In this document: piece by piece, positions 1-12,427 of the stretch
Layout of the letters: every line of letters begins with the position of its first letter
Numbering within the stretch: position 1 is the first letter of the stretch
NCBI RefSeq assembly: GCF_021134715.1
Contig: NC_060027.1
Location: 1,736,001 to 1,800,000 of the forward strand
Source: Daphnia pulex
Lineage: Eukaryota > Arthropoda > Branchiopoda > Diplostraca > Daphniidae
Direction of reading: 5' to 3'
DNA length: 64,000 nucleotides
Notes under the pieces: generated by a model
The model's input: the letters and a program-made list of their open reading frames with translations, nothing else
What the model was told of the DNA's origin: nothing
Database searches by the model: none
Made by a program: the position numbers and the translations under genes

Positions 1-241
1 CAGGGCAAATCCAAGCGTCACTTGCTGCATGTGTTTTTTATTTTTCGACTATAATTTACTACATTTACCAATCCGCTCCGATGACCATCAGCACTAACAA
101 TCTCATTTACCCAACACGGCAACACCTTTTCAAATACTTATCGGCTTGGTCGTAGCCTATGGTTCACTACAAGATTATGTTGATTGTTTACTTTATTGGT
201 TTGGATATGAGATCATCTGGCGAATCTAATATATTTGTTGC

Positions 242-290
242 CTTATCGTTTTACATAAATAGTCGATGCCTCGGTATAAACACTCAATAA
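242..290 (+). promoter_or_regulatory. TATA-box core promoter with GATA site, first C1q gene
   Basis: A CTTATCG motif (reverse of a GATA site) at 242-248 is followed by CATAAATAG at about 254-262. A second copy of the same arrangement stands before the tandem paralogue at 3.5 kb. Spacing to the ATG at 332 fits a TATA-driven start near 285-295. The motifs are seen; promoter function is inferred from their conservation between the two copies. Confidence 0.5.
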
Positions 291-331
291 TCGAGTCAAG
301 TTCGGGAAATTGTAAGCCGGGCGTGTTTGAA

Positions 332-2933
332 ATGGCGCATTTATTAGACGCAACTTTCATTTGCTTATTCTCTTTCCTGATTTTGAGCTGTTTCAGATCT
401 TCTAACTCGTTTGACGCTGACGCAACAAATCTCCAAGAACAAATACAACAATTACGAGGAAATTATGTAAGTGTACCTTCTCAGTCAAACTCTAGCCAAG
501 TCACTTTTACTTTTTCTTCCCATACAATTCTGCATAAAAGCAAGTAATAATCAATAAGTGTGCTTCTTTTCAATTTGTTATTCGTAATAGGAACGCATGG
601 AAGTAAAAGTCAGTGAACTGACGGAGAAAGTCACCCAATTGGAGACCCAACTTCATAAGGTAACTTCCTCACTCTTATCAAATCTTGTTCAAAGTGATTT
701 CATAATTTATTTCCAAGGAAACATCAATCAAGACTAAAGTTCTCGGGAGTGAAAACGACATGAGAAGATCGTGCAGTGAGATCAAATCAGCATACCCTGA
801 AATGGATTCAGGAATGTACTGGATCGATCCGGACGGCCAAGAAGTTGGCGACGACCCCATTGAAGTCCATTGTGACATGAATTTAGGTGACAATTAATGC
901 ACAATAACCCCTCAAATTGCCCCAAAATAGTATAAGAGATTGTTTATACTCCTAGGTATTACAAGTATTTTACACGACAGCGAAGAATACGTGGAAGTGG
1001 ATAACTGTTACGATCCCGGATGCTACAGCAGAGACATTCACTATTCAGCCAGCGATAGGCAGATTACAAAGTTAATTGAGCTGTCAAACGAATGTCACCA
1101 GTACTTTGAAGTAGGTAACTCTATCCTAATTTCAAAAGACCACCTATACACATAAGCAGAGGAATTTGATTCCTTTATTTTAAATGAATGTGTGAATATA
1201 GTACGATTGCATCGAAGCACCGTTCGAGTTCGATGGCCAACAGGTTTCATGGTGGGACGACCGACATGGAGACCAGCAACACTTTTGGTCCGGAAAACAC
1301 ACAAGTGGTCACACATGTGACTGCGGCATCAACAGTAACTGTTTGGATTCATCCGCCGAAAAATGCAACTGTGACTCAAAATTATCATCCCCGCAATCCG
1401 ATGAAGGTAATTGATTGCCTATAACGATAAGATTTATTTTCTAATTGTAATTTAATGTCGTACCTTTCTATTCGATAACTGTGTAGGAATCATCACCGAC
1501 AAGAGCATCTTACCAATCAAACGTCTTCATTTCGGCCATACCTCCACCGGATCTGGCGGACACACTCTGGGGAGATTTCAGTGCTCGGGCGAGACGGCGA
1601 ATGAAATTGTTAACGAAAGGGCGAGCTCATGTGCAGACTTGAGAGCATTGGGGCATTCCTCTAGCGGATTCTATTTAGTCCAAGGAGCCGAAATAGTCGA
1701 AACGGTTTACTGTGATTTCTCAAAATTACAGAGCGAAGAAGGTTCAATTGATAAATTATTCTATTAAAAATTAGCTGGGGGATATGTTTTCATTATTTTA
1801 TAATGAATTCGTTTTTAGGTTTTGAGACTTGGGTCGGATACGCCGATCTCAAACCGGAACCAACTCATTCCGGAATGCCAACGTCCTGTGCCGATTTGAG
1901 GGGAATAGGACACACTTCTTTCTCCAGCGGATTTTATCCCATTATGGGGGAGAAGTTGGTGGAAATGGTTTACTGCGAATTCCCCATATCTCCGCAAAAA
2001 GAAGGTCTAACTACAACTCTTTCAATCAAATCCTTTTGACTAATACCTGTAAATAAAAAATAAATAAAAAGTTATTATTTTTTAATTCTTTTTCAGTGCT
2101 TGAGGAATGGATGGGGTACGCGGATCTCAAGCCGGAACCCACATTCGCTGGATTGCCAAGGTCCTGTGATGATTTGTTGGGAATAGGACACACGACCTTC
2201 TCAAGTGGATTTTATCCCATTTTGGGGGAGACGTTTGTCGAAATGGTTTACTGCAACTTTGACACATCACCAAAAAGTACCATCGGTAAGATCAATTGGA
2301 ATTTAATACGCCTCTACTAATTTACGTACATATGCACACGTATTCAATTTGTGTTCCTATAACATCCATTCAGATTCCCAGATCGATTTGGGAGTCATTG
2401 ACGTCAAATCAAACTCAACCTTTTTCTACGGTCAGAGAACTACCCCATACGTCCCAAAACCTGGCCTTACTCCGAATATACCATTCGACGCTCCCCCATA
2501 CAGCCCACTTAATTTTAATGTGCTCAACATCGGTAGTGGATGAGACGCATTATTCGACCACTTTCAGGCCCCAGTCAAAGGTCGATACTTTTTCTCCGTG
2601 TCCGGAATTGCAACTTGTCGAACCGCTACGTTGACATGCAAGTGCACCGCATCCCTGAGGAAAAAAACTACCGCAGGTGTCGACCCATCCACGGTTGGGA
2701 GTGCAATGGGCGAGGTCGACATGGAGAGGCGAGATAAAACCAGCACCGACTCGGAAACGTTTTCTATTCAAGCGACGCTCGATTTGAACAAGGGCGATAA
2801 AATCTGGTTGGAAGTTGACTTGCTGACTTCCTCGCCCGTAGCAAATTTGTACGACGACTTCAGACATTTCACTCATTTCACCGCAATATTGCTACAGGAA
2901 GACATAATCGATTCACTGGAATTGTATCTGTAG
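332..2933 (+). CDS. Secreted fibrinogen-like/C1q domain protein, copy 1, with premature stop
   Basis: Nine-exon model: 332-466, 591-659, 718-886, 956-1110, 1202-1406, 1487-1741, 1819-2004, 2097-2285, 2374-2933. Order: signal peptide, short coiled coil (exon 2), fibrinogen N-terminal-type motif (SGMYWIDPDG, then VHCDM), a contactin-associated/neurexin-IV-like fibrinogen region (WWDDRHG, HFWSGKHTSGHTCDCGI), three SCADLR-type modules, then C1q. Exon lengths match the tandem copy at 3.6-6.4 kb almost base for base. A TGA at 2541-2543 stands where the paralogue has a Trp codon, so translation stops after about 510 residues at the start of C1q. The frame then runs open to 2933 with conserved C1q sequence. 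It either makes a C1q-less protein, is a young pseudogene, or carries a sequencing error. Role inferred: extracellular lectin-like recognition. Confidence 0.8.
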
Positions 2934-3510
2934 ATACAGCATTTTTATAGCGCCTTCGAGACCGTTTTTAAATTTTCTATTAAAATTAATTCACCTGCTT
3001 GACAAATGACTAAAGGGACGCTAACTACACGAAACTGTTGATCTACATAAGCGTGCATAAATTCACATAGTATAAGGGGGAAACCCGAATTTTACCAAAA
3101 TGCCAATACAAATATTTAACTGATAAGTGCGTGTTGCTGACAAGACATTTATCTCAGTTGTTTGCGTTAATTTTTCATTGTACATTCGTGCTTTGTACAC
3201 CAACACAAAAAATTCCTGATAAAGTCATCGGGGTCAGTACAAATAAAACCGTCACTTTCTGGGATTTGTTTCGTATTTAGTATTCACCGCTGTATTGTAA
3301 TCCGCCATAATAAATCCTATTAACCCAGCTCCTTTCAAATACTTATCCGATATGCCACATCTAATTTGTATCCACACGAATTTGTGTACCTCCTGAGTAT
3401 GATTATAGAATCGTACGAGTTGAACAATCAGTTAGTACTGCATATTGATTTATATAACACATGCACGAATTGTCGGTTTCTTTTAAGCTCTGTGGCCAAT
3501 TTATTGCGGC
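2934..3510. other. Intergenic spacer between tandem C1q genes
   Basis: No open frame with coding character was seen. The stretch holds the 3' flank of the first C1q gene and the upstream region of the second, and is AT-rich. The proximal promoter of the second gene begins at its right end. Confidence 0.4.
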
Positions 3511-3560
3511 CTTATCGCTCTCATAAATAGAGGAAGCCTCGTCATTCGACACGCAGTCGA
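3511..3560 (+). promoter_or_regulatory. TATA-box core promoter with GATA site, second C1q gene
   Basis: CTTATCG at 3511-3517 followed by CATAAATAG at 3522-3530 repeats the layout before the first C1q gene. The flanking GCCTTATCG and the CCTCG after the TATA are shared too. An initiator-like CAGTC lies near 3552. Conservation between duplicates supports function; no direct evidence of transcription is available. Confidence 0.5.
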
Positions 3561-3608
3561 GTCAACAGGAAATTTTGGATTGGGGCTTGTTCCCGATGAA
3601 AGTTTGAA

Positions 3609-6414
3609 ATGGCTCGTTTATTCGACGCAATTTGGATTCCTTTTTGTTTTCTAGTTATTTCGTCGGCTTACTGTCAAACTTCTTACTCGTTTGACGCCGA
3701 TGCGAAAAACTTACTAGAACAAATCCAACACTTAAGAGGAAACTATGTAAGTGTATTTCGCAAACCAATTCAGTCCGCTATAAAACGAATAGCTAACTGC
3801 AATTGAGTAACCAATACATTATTTTGTTTTTCTTTCTTCTATTTTCTATTGAATAAAGGATCGCATGGAAGCAAAAGTCGGTGAACTGACGGCGAAAGTA
3901 ACCCAATTGGAAAAACAACTTCTTAAAGTGAGTTATTCTCTGTTATAAAATTACGGTAAAAAACGAGGAGGTGACTGTGTGGCGGTAGGGTTCTCTTGGT
4001 AATATAATTTTTCACTTGCACTCGCTTGATTGAAGTGTTTAAAGTCAAAACCTTTTTGAATTTGAGTTATACAGTATTTAAATTTAAATTTTAAGTTTCC
4101 CACTTCCATTGGTTATTTAATGAACCAAGAACAGGCTCGAACAAAATTGACACACAGGGTGAATCACAGCCTTGTGGCCGTTACTGAAGTAGGCTATGCT
4201 ATTAAATAACCCATCGGTAGAAATAAAATCGACAATAAATCCAGAATAATACTTGAATATTTCCAAGGAAACATCATCGAAGACCAAAACTCGAGGGGCT
4301 CAAACCGACATGAGAAGATCGTGCAGTGAGATTAAATCAGCAAACCCTGGTCTTAATTCAGGAATGTACTGGATCGATCCGGACGGCCAAGACGTTGGCG
4401 ACGACCCCATCGAAGTCCACTGTGACATGACTTCAGGTATTCATTAATGCACAATAACCCCCTCTATTTGTTCAGCAAAAAATAAAAATATGAAATTGTT
4501 TAAACTTTAGGTATCACTAGCATTTTACACGACAGCGAAGAATACGTGGAAGTGGATAACTGTTTCGATCCCGGATGCTACAGCAGGGACATCCACTATT
4601 CAGCAAGTGACAGACAGATAACAAAATTAATCGAGTTGTCCAACGAATGTCACCAGTACTTTAAAGTATGCATCTCTATCCTAATTTCAAAAATTCTGCC
4701 AATCTTTTAAAATTTAAAAATGAATTCAGTATGACTGCATCGAAGCACCGTTCGAGTTTAACGGCCAACAGGTTTCGTGGTGGGACGACCGACATGGAAA
4801 CCCGCAACACTTTTGGTCCGGAAAACACACAAGTGGTCACACCTGCGATTGTGGCATCAACAGAAACTGCATTGGTGGGTCAACCAAAAAATGCCATTGC
4901 GACTCAAGATTATCTTACTCGGAGTCCGATCACGGTAACTTTCCTAAATGTAGAAAAGAATTATTTCTGCTCTGGTCTGTCGATCTTACTTGCCCAATAT
5001 GTATTCAATTAAACTCTGTAGGAATCATCACGGATAAGAGCGTTTTACCAATCAAACGTCTACATTTCGGGCATACTTCGACTGGCTCCGGCGGACACAC
5101 TCTGGGGAGATTCCAGTGTTCGGGACAGATGGCCAATCAAATCGTTAATAAAATACCAACCTCATGCGCAGACCTGAGAGCATTGGGACATGCCTCAAGC
5201 GGATTTTATTTCATCCAAGGAACCCAAAAAATCGAAACAGTGTACTGTGAATTCACGAAATTATTGACAGAAGCAGGTCTAACTGAAAAATATTAAAAGA
5301 AATAATGAGAAATTCATCTAATATTATATCATTATTATAACATCCTTTTAGGTTTTGAGACTTGGGTCGGATACGCGGATCTCAAGCCGGAACCAACTCA
5401 TTCCGGAATGCCAACGTCCTGTGCCGATTTGAGGGGAATAGGACACACTTCGTTCTCCAGCGGAATGTATTCCATCATGGGAAGGAAGTTTGTGGAAGTG
5501 GTTTTTTGCGATTTCACCAAATCCCAGGACGATAAAGGTCTATACTCCAATATTTTCGATGAAATATCAATTTTCATTAGAACCATCTCAAATCAATTAA
5601 TTTGTTTTCTATTCGTTTCCAGGCTTCCAGACATGGATGGGCTACGCGGACCTCAAGCCGGAACCCAGGTACTCGGGAGTGCCAAAGTCCTGTGCTGATT
5701 TGAAGGACATAGGACACACGACCTTCTCGAGCGGATTGTATCCCATTTTCGGGGAGAAATTCGTCGAGATGGTTTACTGCGACTTTGACAAACCATCGAT
5801 CATGATAGGTAATTGATAAGCTCGGTTTAAATCAATCTATTTTGATTACGTTAAAACATCACGTGTGTTTAGGTCTCCAGAGAAATATTGGAATTGTTGA
5901 TGTTAAATCAAAGCCCACCTTTTTCTATGGGCAGCGGAACACTCCTTTCACCACCTACGGCAGCATACCGTTCGACGTCCCTTCAAACAGTGTAAGCAAT
6001 CAGAATGTGCTCAACATCGGCAACGCCTGGAAGACCAGTTCAGATCGCTTCGAGGCCCCAGTCAAAGGTCGTTACTTTTTCTCCGTGTCCGGTATTGCGA
6101 CGTGCCGGACGGGAGCGCTGACGTGCAAATTCAGTATCTTCCTGGAGAGAAGCTCTGTTGTTGGTGGAATTGGACATGCAATGGGCGAGGTCGACATGGA
6201 GAGGCGAGATAAAACCAGCAAAGACTCGGAAACGTTTTCCATTCAAGCGACGCTCGATTTGAAAAAGGGCGAAACCGTCTGGCTTCATATCGATCCTAAA
6301 TATTCTTCGCCTGTAGCGACATTGTACGACGACCCTAGGCATTACACTCACTTTATTGGCATATTACTGCAAGAAGACATTGGTGATTCTTTCGGATTGT
6401 ATCGGCATGCATAG
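3609..6414 (+). CDS. Secreted fibrinogen-like/C1q domain protein, copy 2 (intact)
   Basis: Nine exons: 3609-3746, 3859-3927, 4268-4436, 4511-4665, 4730-4934, 5022-5276, 5352-5537, 5623-5808, 5873-6414; they join without a stop into 634 residues. A signal peptide (hydrophobic core FCFLVISSAYC) is followed by heptad sequence, a fibrinogen N-terminal-like motif (GMYWIDPDG), a contactin-associated-type fibrinogen region rich in paired Cys, three repeats of an SCADLR..GH..SGFY..VE.VYCDF module, and a C-terminal C1q domain (FEAPVKGRYFFSV, ending HFIGILLQEDI). C1q proteins usually trimerise and bind ligands through this domain; that is family knowledge. The ligand is unknown. The start codon follows GTTTGAA exactly as in copy 1. 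Intron 2 is longer than the others (about 340 bases). Confidence 0.88.
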
Positions 6415-6795
6415 ACTAACGTTAAGGTTCGATCACCCTTTTTTTTTTTAATTTGATTCTTTCCATAAAATTCTGAATGATTATCCAAATCGATCCAAAT
6501 AACAAATACACACAAGCAAACCCCTTGGAAGTCTTATTTTGATAATGAACCAAATTCTTTCAGCGAATAAACTAAAACCCAACAAAGCCGTTAAAATATT
6601 TACGGAAACCTTTATTGCGCTTTATTGTATAAAATTACTATGCGTGAACACTTTTTTAATTACCAAGCGCTGGATATTTATTGATAGCATAAATTTTATT
6701 ACATGGCGATTATACACATGGCGAGATAGAACACGTTTTTTTTCTACCTTATGACAGGTAACAATTCAGCTCATTTTGATCCTCGTATTTAACCC
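6415..6795. other. Convergent intergenic region
   Basis: AT-rich spacer between the 3' ends of the + strand C1q gene and the - strand LRR gene. No coding character was seen in it. It must hold both 3' untranslated ends. A similar AT-rich tail lies beside the second LRR copy near 12.3 kb, including a shared ATTACATGG.GATTAT stretch. Confidence 0.4.
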
Positions 6796-8994
6796 TTATG
6801 GCATTGAAAATTCAACTTTTTTAAATCCTTGTACGCGACCAGTTAATCCGCCAGTTGGCGGATCCGGAGATGGAGGATTTCTAGCGGGTTGACGCTGTTG
6901 ATAGGGCGTGGTAATCACAGCAGGACCTCTGTAGGATTGTCCTGCACTCTGCTGGTAGTTTCTAATCCATCCGCCATACAGAAAATTAATTATTTTGTAC
7001 AATAACAGAATGCAACACAAGAACATTATTTACATCATTTACCCTAAATAATTGTAAGGGGATGTTGGCGGACGAGGTTCCGGCATTCGGACGTAATTTC
7101 TTTGCTCCACGGAATGAGAATCGTGCATTTCAGGATCCATAAATCCCGAAAAGGAAGAGCCACAAGAAGAAGAATTATCGAAACTTGTCCTTGCCCTTAA
7201 TGCCCTCCGTCTCCTGTGCGACAATTCAATTGGATTAAAAACTTATGTTGTTAAATGAACATTTGATGAAGAAGGAAACTGACTGGTAATCCAGAAAGAT
7301 GAATCCAATAATCAAAATTAAGGCGATGCCACCTAAAATGCCGTAAAGGATGTAAAAGAAAATGTCGTAATTAATTTCGGCAGGTGGATCCGGCGCTTGG
7401 GTGGTGCTGCCGGAACCGGATGAAGTCGATAGCGTGGTTGTGCTACTATGGGAATTCTCAGTCGTCGTTGGGCTGACGACATCCCTTGTCACTGTTGGCG
7501 ATCCTGTGGAGGCCATTGTTGATTCACTATTAAGGCTTGTTGGATTAGTAATAGTCGACGACGTAGTGGACAGCTGGACGCTAGTCGTTGGTTGTTTGGT
7601 AGTGGTAGTCAGCACGGATTTGCAGAGTTGGTCATCGTACCAACTGGGATTGAGATCCTGAAATTCTGTTGCGTTTGAACAGTTTCCGGTGACGAATGGC
7701 AGCAGCTCTCGATAGTCGCGGATGAGCCAGGCCATTTGGCAATCGTCGCATTTTACGGGGTCTGTAATATTTGGTAACGTGCATGCATAGAAATTAAAAT
7801 TATGATGTTATTACGCAATCAGATGTAAGACGTTTTAACTGTTTCTAATGGAGACACTGCCAGGTGTTTTGGAAGTTTGCATTTCCGCCAGGATTTTCTT
7901 GTAGACGGTCGAACTAAATTTTGTCAACTGGTTGCCGTCGAGTGAAACTTTTGCGTTGCCATAATAACCTTGATATGGAATAGAATAACATTTAAAAAAG
8001 ACTTACTTTAACTCTATGAACTTAATATTAAATACCTTTTTCGAAAGAGTCATCAGAGATGTCTGATAGAGAATTTTTCGTGAGGTCTAGCGATTTGACA
8101 TCGGCGGAGAAGGAAAGAGAGCCGGAAGAGATGGAATTTATGTCACACAAGGAAACATCCAACGAATGTAAAGCGACTAAATTGGCCAACGTATTCGGGA
8201 TGGCGGTGATCGATGGGTTTATTTTTCAAAGACACAATTTCTAAATTACTAGCCCCATTCAACGTTGCTAGGATCGACTCTGCTTTTCCATCAGTCAGTT
8301 CCACATTTTCCGTCATGATGAGGTTTTCCAAGCCACCGAGAGATGACCCAGGGAAATTAAGTGAACTGAATCCTTTGCAATTGTTGACGGCTAGCCATTT
8401 GAGACTGGGAAGTGAAGGTAAATTTCCCAGGGATTGGATATTGATGGCACCTTCCAATTGCAACAAGTTTACACTAGTAAAACTGTCCAAAAATGTCCAC
8501 ACCAAAGATGCAATGTTGCAATCGTAGACAACAAACTCTTCCATGGTGGTAGCAGACGACTGGAAAGCATTGCGACGGATTGTCATTAACTTATCTCCGC
8601 AACTGGCAAGACGAATAATCCGTGCTGTATGGATGCCCAACAGTCCAGCAGGTATTTGAGTGTCTCCAATTTTCGGTACCATATCGAAACGATTAATATT
8701 AACAAATCCCGTGTTTCCAGTGAAGGTGTTTTGTATCTCTGTGAAGGGAATTCCAAGGCAAATGACATTCTGGTAACCCGTGTCGACATCTGCGCTACAA
8801 AAGCAATTGCCGCAATCAACAGCATCTGTTCGACCGATGCTACCCAATAACAAAAACAGCTACCACAATTATAAAAGTAAGTTAACACTTTAATTAGACG
8901 CAATAATTAGTAGTGGAATCACGTAAGAAATACTTACAAAGAATGGAACAGCAATAAAAGTGCTGGGAAGATGATCATTTCCTTTCCCATTCAT
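6796..8994 (-). CDS. LRR single-pass membrane protein, copy A, frameshifted
   Basis: Six exons read right to left: 8994-8938, 8859-8036, 7968-7840, 7761-7284, 7213-7043, 6961-6796. The parts are a signal peptide formed across the first splice, a Cys-rich N-cap (CGNCFC), leucine-rich repeats, an LRR C-cap (NPVKCDDCQMAWLIRD), a Ser/Thr-rich stalk, one membrane helix (FFYILYGILGGIALILIIGF), and a basic then Pro-rich cytoplasmic tail. The large LRR exon is 824 bases against 823 in the tandem copy. The extra base lies in the T/A run at about 8216-8225 and shifts the frame into an early stop. Without it the exons would give about 607 residues. The rest is intact, so this may be a recent pseudogene or a sequencing error. 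The cytoplasmic tail is unknown to me. Confidence 0.75.
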
Positions 8995-9821
8995 TATGGA
9001 CGAGGTTTTGGTTTTGACCATGCAGCACAAACGACCCAGACTCCAACTCGGGATAATCTTGAATGTGCAATTGTAAGTCACTTTGAATTTTTCAAGTCCG
9101 TTTGGTATCACTATCCACCTGTTACGGTTTCAGTTCAGTCCACTTTCACACTCAGAAAAATATTGTGCGTATCACCGCGAACTTAAGCCAAGGATTACTG
9201 ACTGGTGTTAACGTTTCCAATGCCCTCGCCATAAAACTAGGTAATTCGATGTCGTTATCTCCACTTGTACGTTTTGTAATCGCCTTAAAGAAAGTCAGTC
9301 GTCGTCATTCAGAAACTGGCAATAGTGAAATCGTCATCACTTAAGCTTGTCTATATCTCGATTCTCTGCGGAATTCTTTGATTTATTTAGTATTCCGGCC
9401 CTTAAACCTTAGGTGGATGCTGCTCCAAATGTTTAACAAAACAAAATTTGGTTTTCTTATCCGTGTTGATCCGTGTTTGTATTTCTCCAATTTCTATTTT
9501 CTTTATCTCGGAATTGGTCCTATCGTAAAATGACGATGCCTTCTATTGCGCACAGTAGCATCCACTTTAAAGTTCTCGTTATTCATTCAACAAAAACCGA
9601 ATTCTTATTGCGCAGTATTAGTTTATTGGCCTTCTAAACCTGCCGCAATTTCGCAGAGGTGGAAGTGACCGATCCTTATCGCGTTGTCATATTGCTCGTA
9701 AGCTTATCACAAGGAGGAATGACTCAGAAATATTTGATTCATTTTTCATCGTGTATTATCTTTTTTCTATCCGGAAGCGAAAATCGAACTTTGATACAAA
9801 TTAAGTTATGCTTGTGTTATA
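8995..9821. other. Intergenic region upstream of LRR copy A
   Basis: No gene was seen. Blocks here match the upstream flank of LRR copy B, for example the phrase TTATCCGTGTTGATCCGTG near 9458 and 15290, so the duplication took in several hundred bases of 5' flank. The 3' end of the - strand C1q gene lies at the right edge. Confidence 0.45.
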
Positions 9822-11637
9822 TTATATAACTGTGAAAATTTCTTCTTCAAGCAGAATGCCTGTAAAATGTAGCAACGGTCCGTACAAATTATTACTGAAA
9901 AGCGTTCCGACTGTCGGGGAAATTGACAATTTCACCTCGTCGCCCTTATTCAGATGCCAAATAGACGGAAGTGTCACAGTGAACTGGCGCAAATCATCAG
10001 CAAACGAAGACCCCTTTTGAACGCCGTTGACATAAAAGACGACACTGAAAACTCCCGTGGAGGGCTCGCTGACTCCAGAGAAGTCGAACAAGTACGTGCC
10101 GGACTTTGGGGCGGTGAATATGCCCGTTGAAATGTCCATAGCGCCTCCCTCATTAAGTACCGTGACGTTGAAAATAATCGGAGAATCTTTATTGGGCACA
10201 GAGATACTCGTTGAACTTTGCACGTAAAATTGGACAGGTTCCGATTTGACGTCCACGTATCCAATTCTATTTTGCGCCACATTTTGCCCTGGTGATTAAT
10301 TGAACGGTTACACTTAAGAAACGATAAAAGCTCCAGCTATTTTCTGTTACCTAACGTGAAATCACAGTGGACAAACTCGACGTGTTTGTCTCCTTGAATG
10401 GGATACAGTCCGTTGAGGGTGTAGCCAATCCGCCACAAATCCGCACAAGATCTTGGATAAACAGGAGAAATCGACTTGCCGGAACATATCAATTTTCCCA
10501 GGGTGTGGCTTCCTCCGTTATGAATCGTTCGTCCGAAATTCAATTTGGTTACCGGCAGAACGTTTTTAAGCGTAATTTTTCCTGTATTACATCAGTAGAA
10601 AATTAAGATATTAAGTCTTGGCAAACATATTAAGGCTAAAATACGATACCGTTATCTGATAATGGGACAGCCACATTAGCGTCGCAATTGCATTCCAGAT
10701 CGGGACGGACGCAATAATCATCAATGCCACACTGACAGGTGTGAACGGTGGCGTCAGAACCAGACCAAAATGTTTGAATTTCGCCATCCACATCGTTCCA
10801 CCAAGCGTAGTCGATGCCTTCTACCGTAAAAGGTCCCCCAAGACAATTCACCTGCAATTTACTATTGAAATAAGAACCAAACAATTTTATAATTCTATTG
10901 AATCCAATTGTACTTGAATAGTTTGATGACACTCTGCTGAAAATTCGGCCAGAGCTTTCGCTTGTTTGGCAGTTGTGTTTTGGTAAAGGATCGATCTCGA
11001 ATAACAACCAGGATCGGTGCATTTGGGTATCTCAATTGTCTCTTCGCTATCGTGTCCAAGGGAAGTTGTTCCTGAATAATCAATTAATCTAAATTTAAAT
11101 TTCCCTCTGAAAGTGTCATCCATTTTCTCAAAATTCACCTGTTTTCATGTCGCAATGAACGTAAATGGCTCCATCGCCTATGCCGATTCCATCCGGATCA
11201 ATCCAGTACATTCCGGACTCTTTGAATTCCGGCAGGCCACTGTCTCGGGCTTCCAGGCACGTCCTCGGCGAGAATATGGCCGAATAAGGTGAGACACCAA
11301 TTACTTTACTGGTTTTATCCTCCGTTATTCGAGACTTTAAATTGTTGGAAATGTTGACCAGCAAGACGGACTCGAGTCGCTGGACTTGCTCCTTTAAGGA
11401 ATTGATTTGATCGTTGGCGGAATTCAGTTGAAGTTCTTGGTCCAGAACTTTGGCTTCCAGCTGATCCAATCTGGCCATGACTGTGCCCTGAAAAGATTCC
11501 TACATTTGGCGTAGCAGAGTAAATTAACCTGATGATAAAAATATTCTTACGTCATATTGCGGCTGAAAATCGTAGGGTGTGTCTTGGGCGCTCGAAATCA
11601 CCAGCACCAAACAGCTGACGAAAATTCTGACCAACAT
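9822..11637 (-). CDS. Secreted fibrinogen-like/C1q domain protein, third member
   Basis: Six exons: 11637-11551, 11487-11139, 11071-10914, 10851-10650, 10581-10351, 10288-9822, giving 497 residues with no break. A signal peptide (FVSCLVLVISSAQ) leads to a heptad-rich stretch, the fibrinogen N-terminal motif (SGMYWIDPDG), a contactin-associated-like Cys region (WWNDVDG, FWSGSDATVHTCQCGI), one SCADL module, and a C1q domain ending HFTGILLEEEI. It has one SCADL module where the + strand pair has three, so it may resemble the unexpanded form. It sits between the two LRR copies and is divergent in sequence from the + strand pair. TATA-like CATAAAAGG lies about 30 bases upstream of the ATG, which would leave a very short leader. 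Confidence 0.87.
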
Positions 11638-12427
11638 TGTCTATTAGACGTTTGGAACTAAATGCCTTTTATGCTAGCGCTTTTCGTGTGTAGTAATCAA
11701 TTCGAACTTGGAAAATTAGAATAGGTTATTTCAACATGGGGTCGACATTTCTGTAAATATGCTATCAACACTATAGCTTTGTGTGTCAAAGAAAAGCCTG
11801 GCTTAAAACTTCGTGCCCAACAAAGACGGCCGACCACACAGATTAATCCCTAGTGAAATGTTAGGCCGTCAAGCGACGGATTACAAAACTGCCCTTATCA
11901 ATCGAAAAAACCAAACCGGCTGGACAAATACACTGGGTATATTATGGAAAAAAAAGTCCCCAGGTGATGTCTGGCCTAGAACCAAAAATACCTGTGTTTT
12001 GGAATATCCAATAATTCCAATACGTTACGTGTCGTTTTGTAAATGAAATTCTAGGACATAAGAAAAAATGTTTTATAGTTTATTTCTTGCAAGAGGTGTT
12101 CAAGTATTAGCTTGTTTATTGTTGGTGCTTATCAAATTATTTTCTGCGCATGTGCAACATTAAAGAACACACACGCGCAAACAACGTACCCGGAAACCTT
12201 AATTGCACAAATTAATTTTCCTCCATTGCTTCATTTTTTTGTTGCCTGTTACCTTTTTATTTCCCGGATATAATTTTGCTGGTGTAACTTTTTACTGTAT
12301 AACGCTTCATCACGCACATTAGATATTTACTGATGATAGCATACATTTTATTACATGGTGATTATGTACACGGCGTGATAAATCACGTTTCTTTGTTTGT
12401 TTTAGATGTCTTAGATGTTGTGGAAAA
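11638..12427. other. Intergenic region
   Basis: Upstream of the - strand C1q gene and downstream of LRR copy B. Short open frames exist but have no recognisable domain and no splice context. Nothing further is seen apart from the TATA-like element next to the C1q start. Confidence 0.35.

Noticed and set aside
2541-2543. TGA as a selenocysteine codon
   Set aside because: The paralogue has Trp, not Cys, at this place, and no SECIS-like element was recognised; nonsense mutation is simpler.
7401-7661. Val-rich + strand open frame
   Set aside because: Antisense shadow of the Ser/Thr stalk of LRR copy A.
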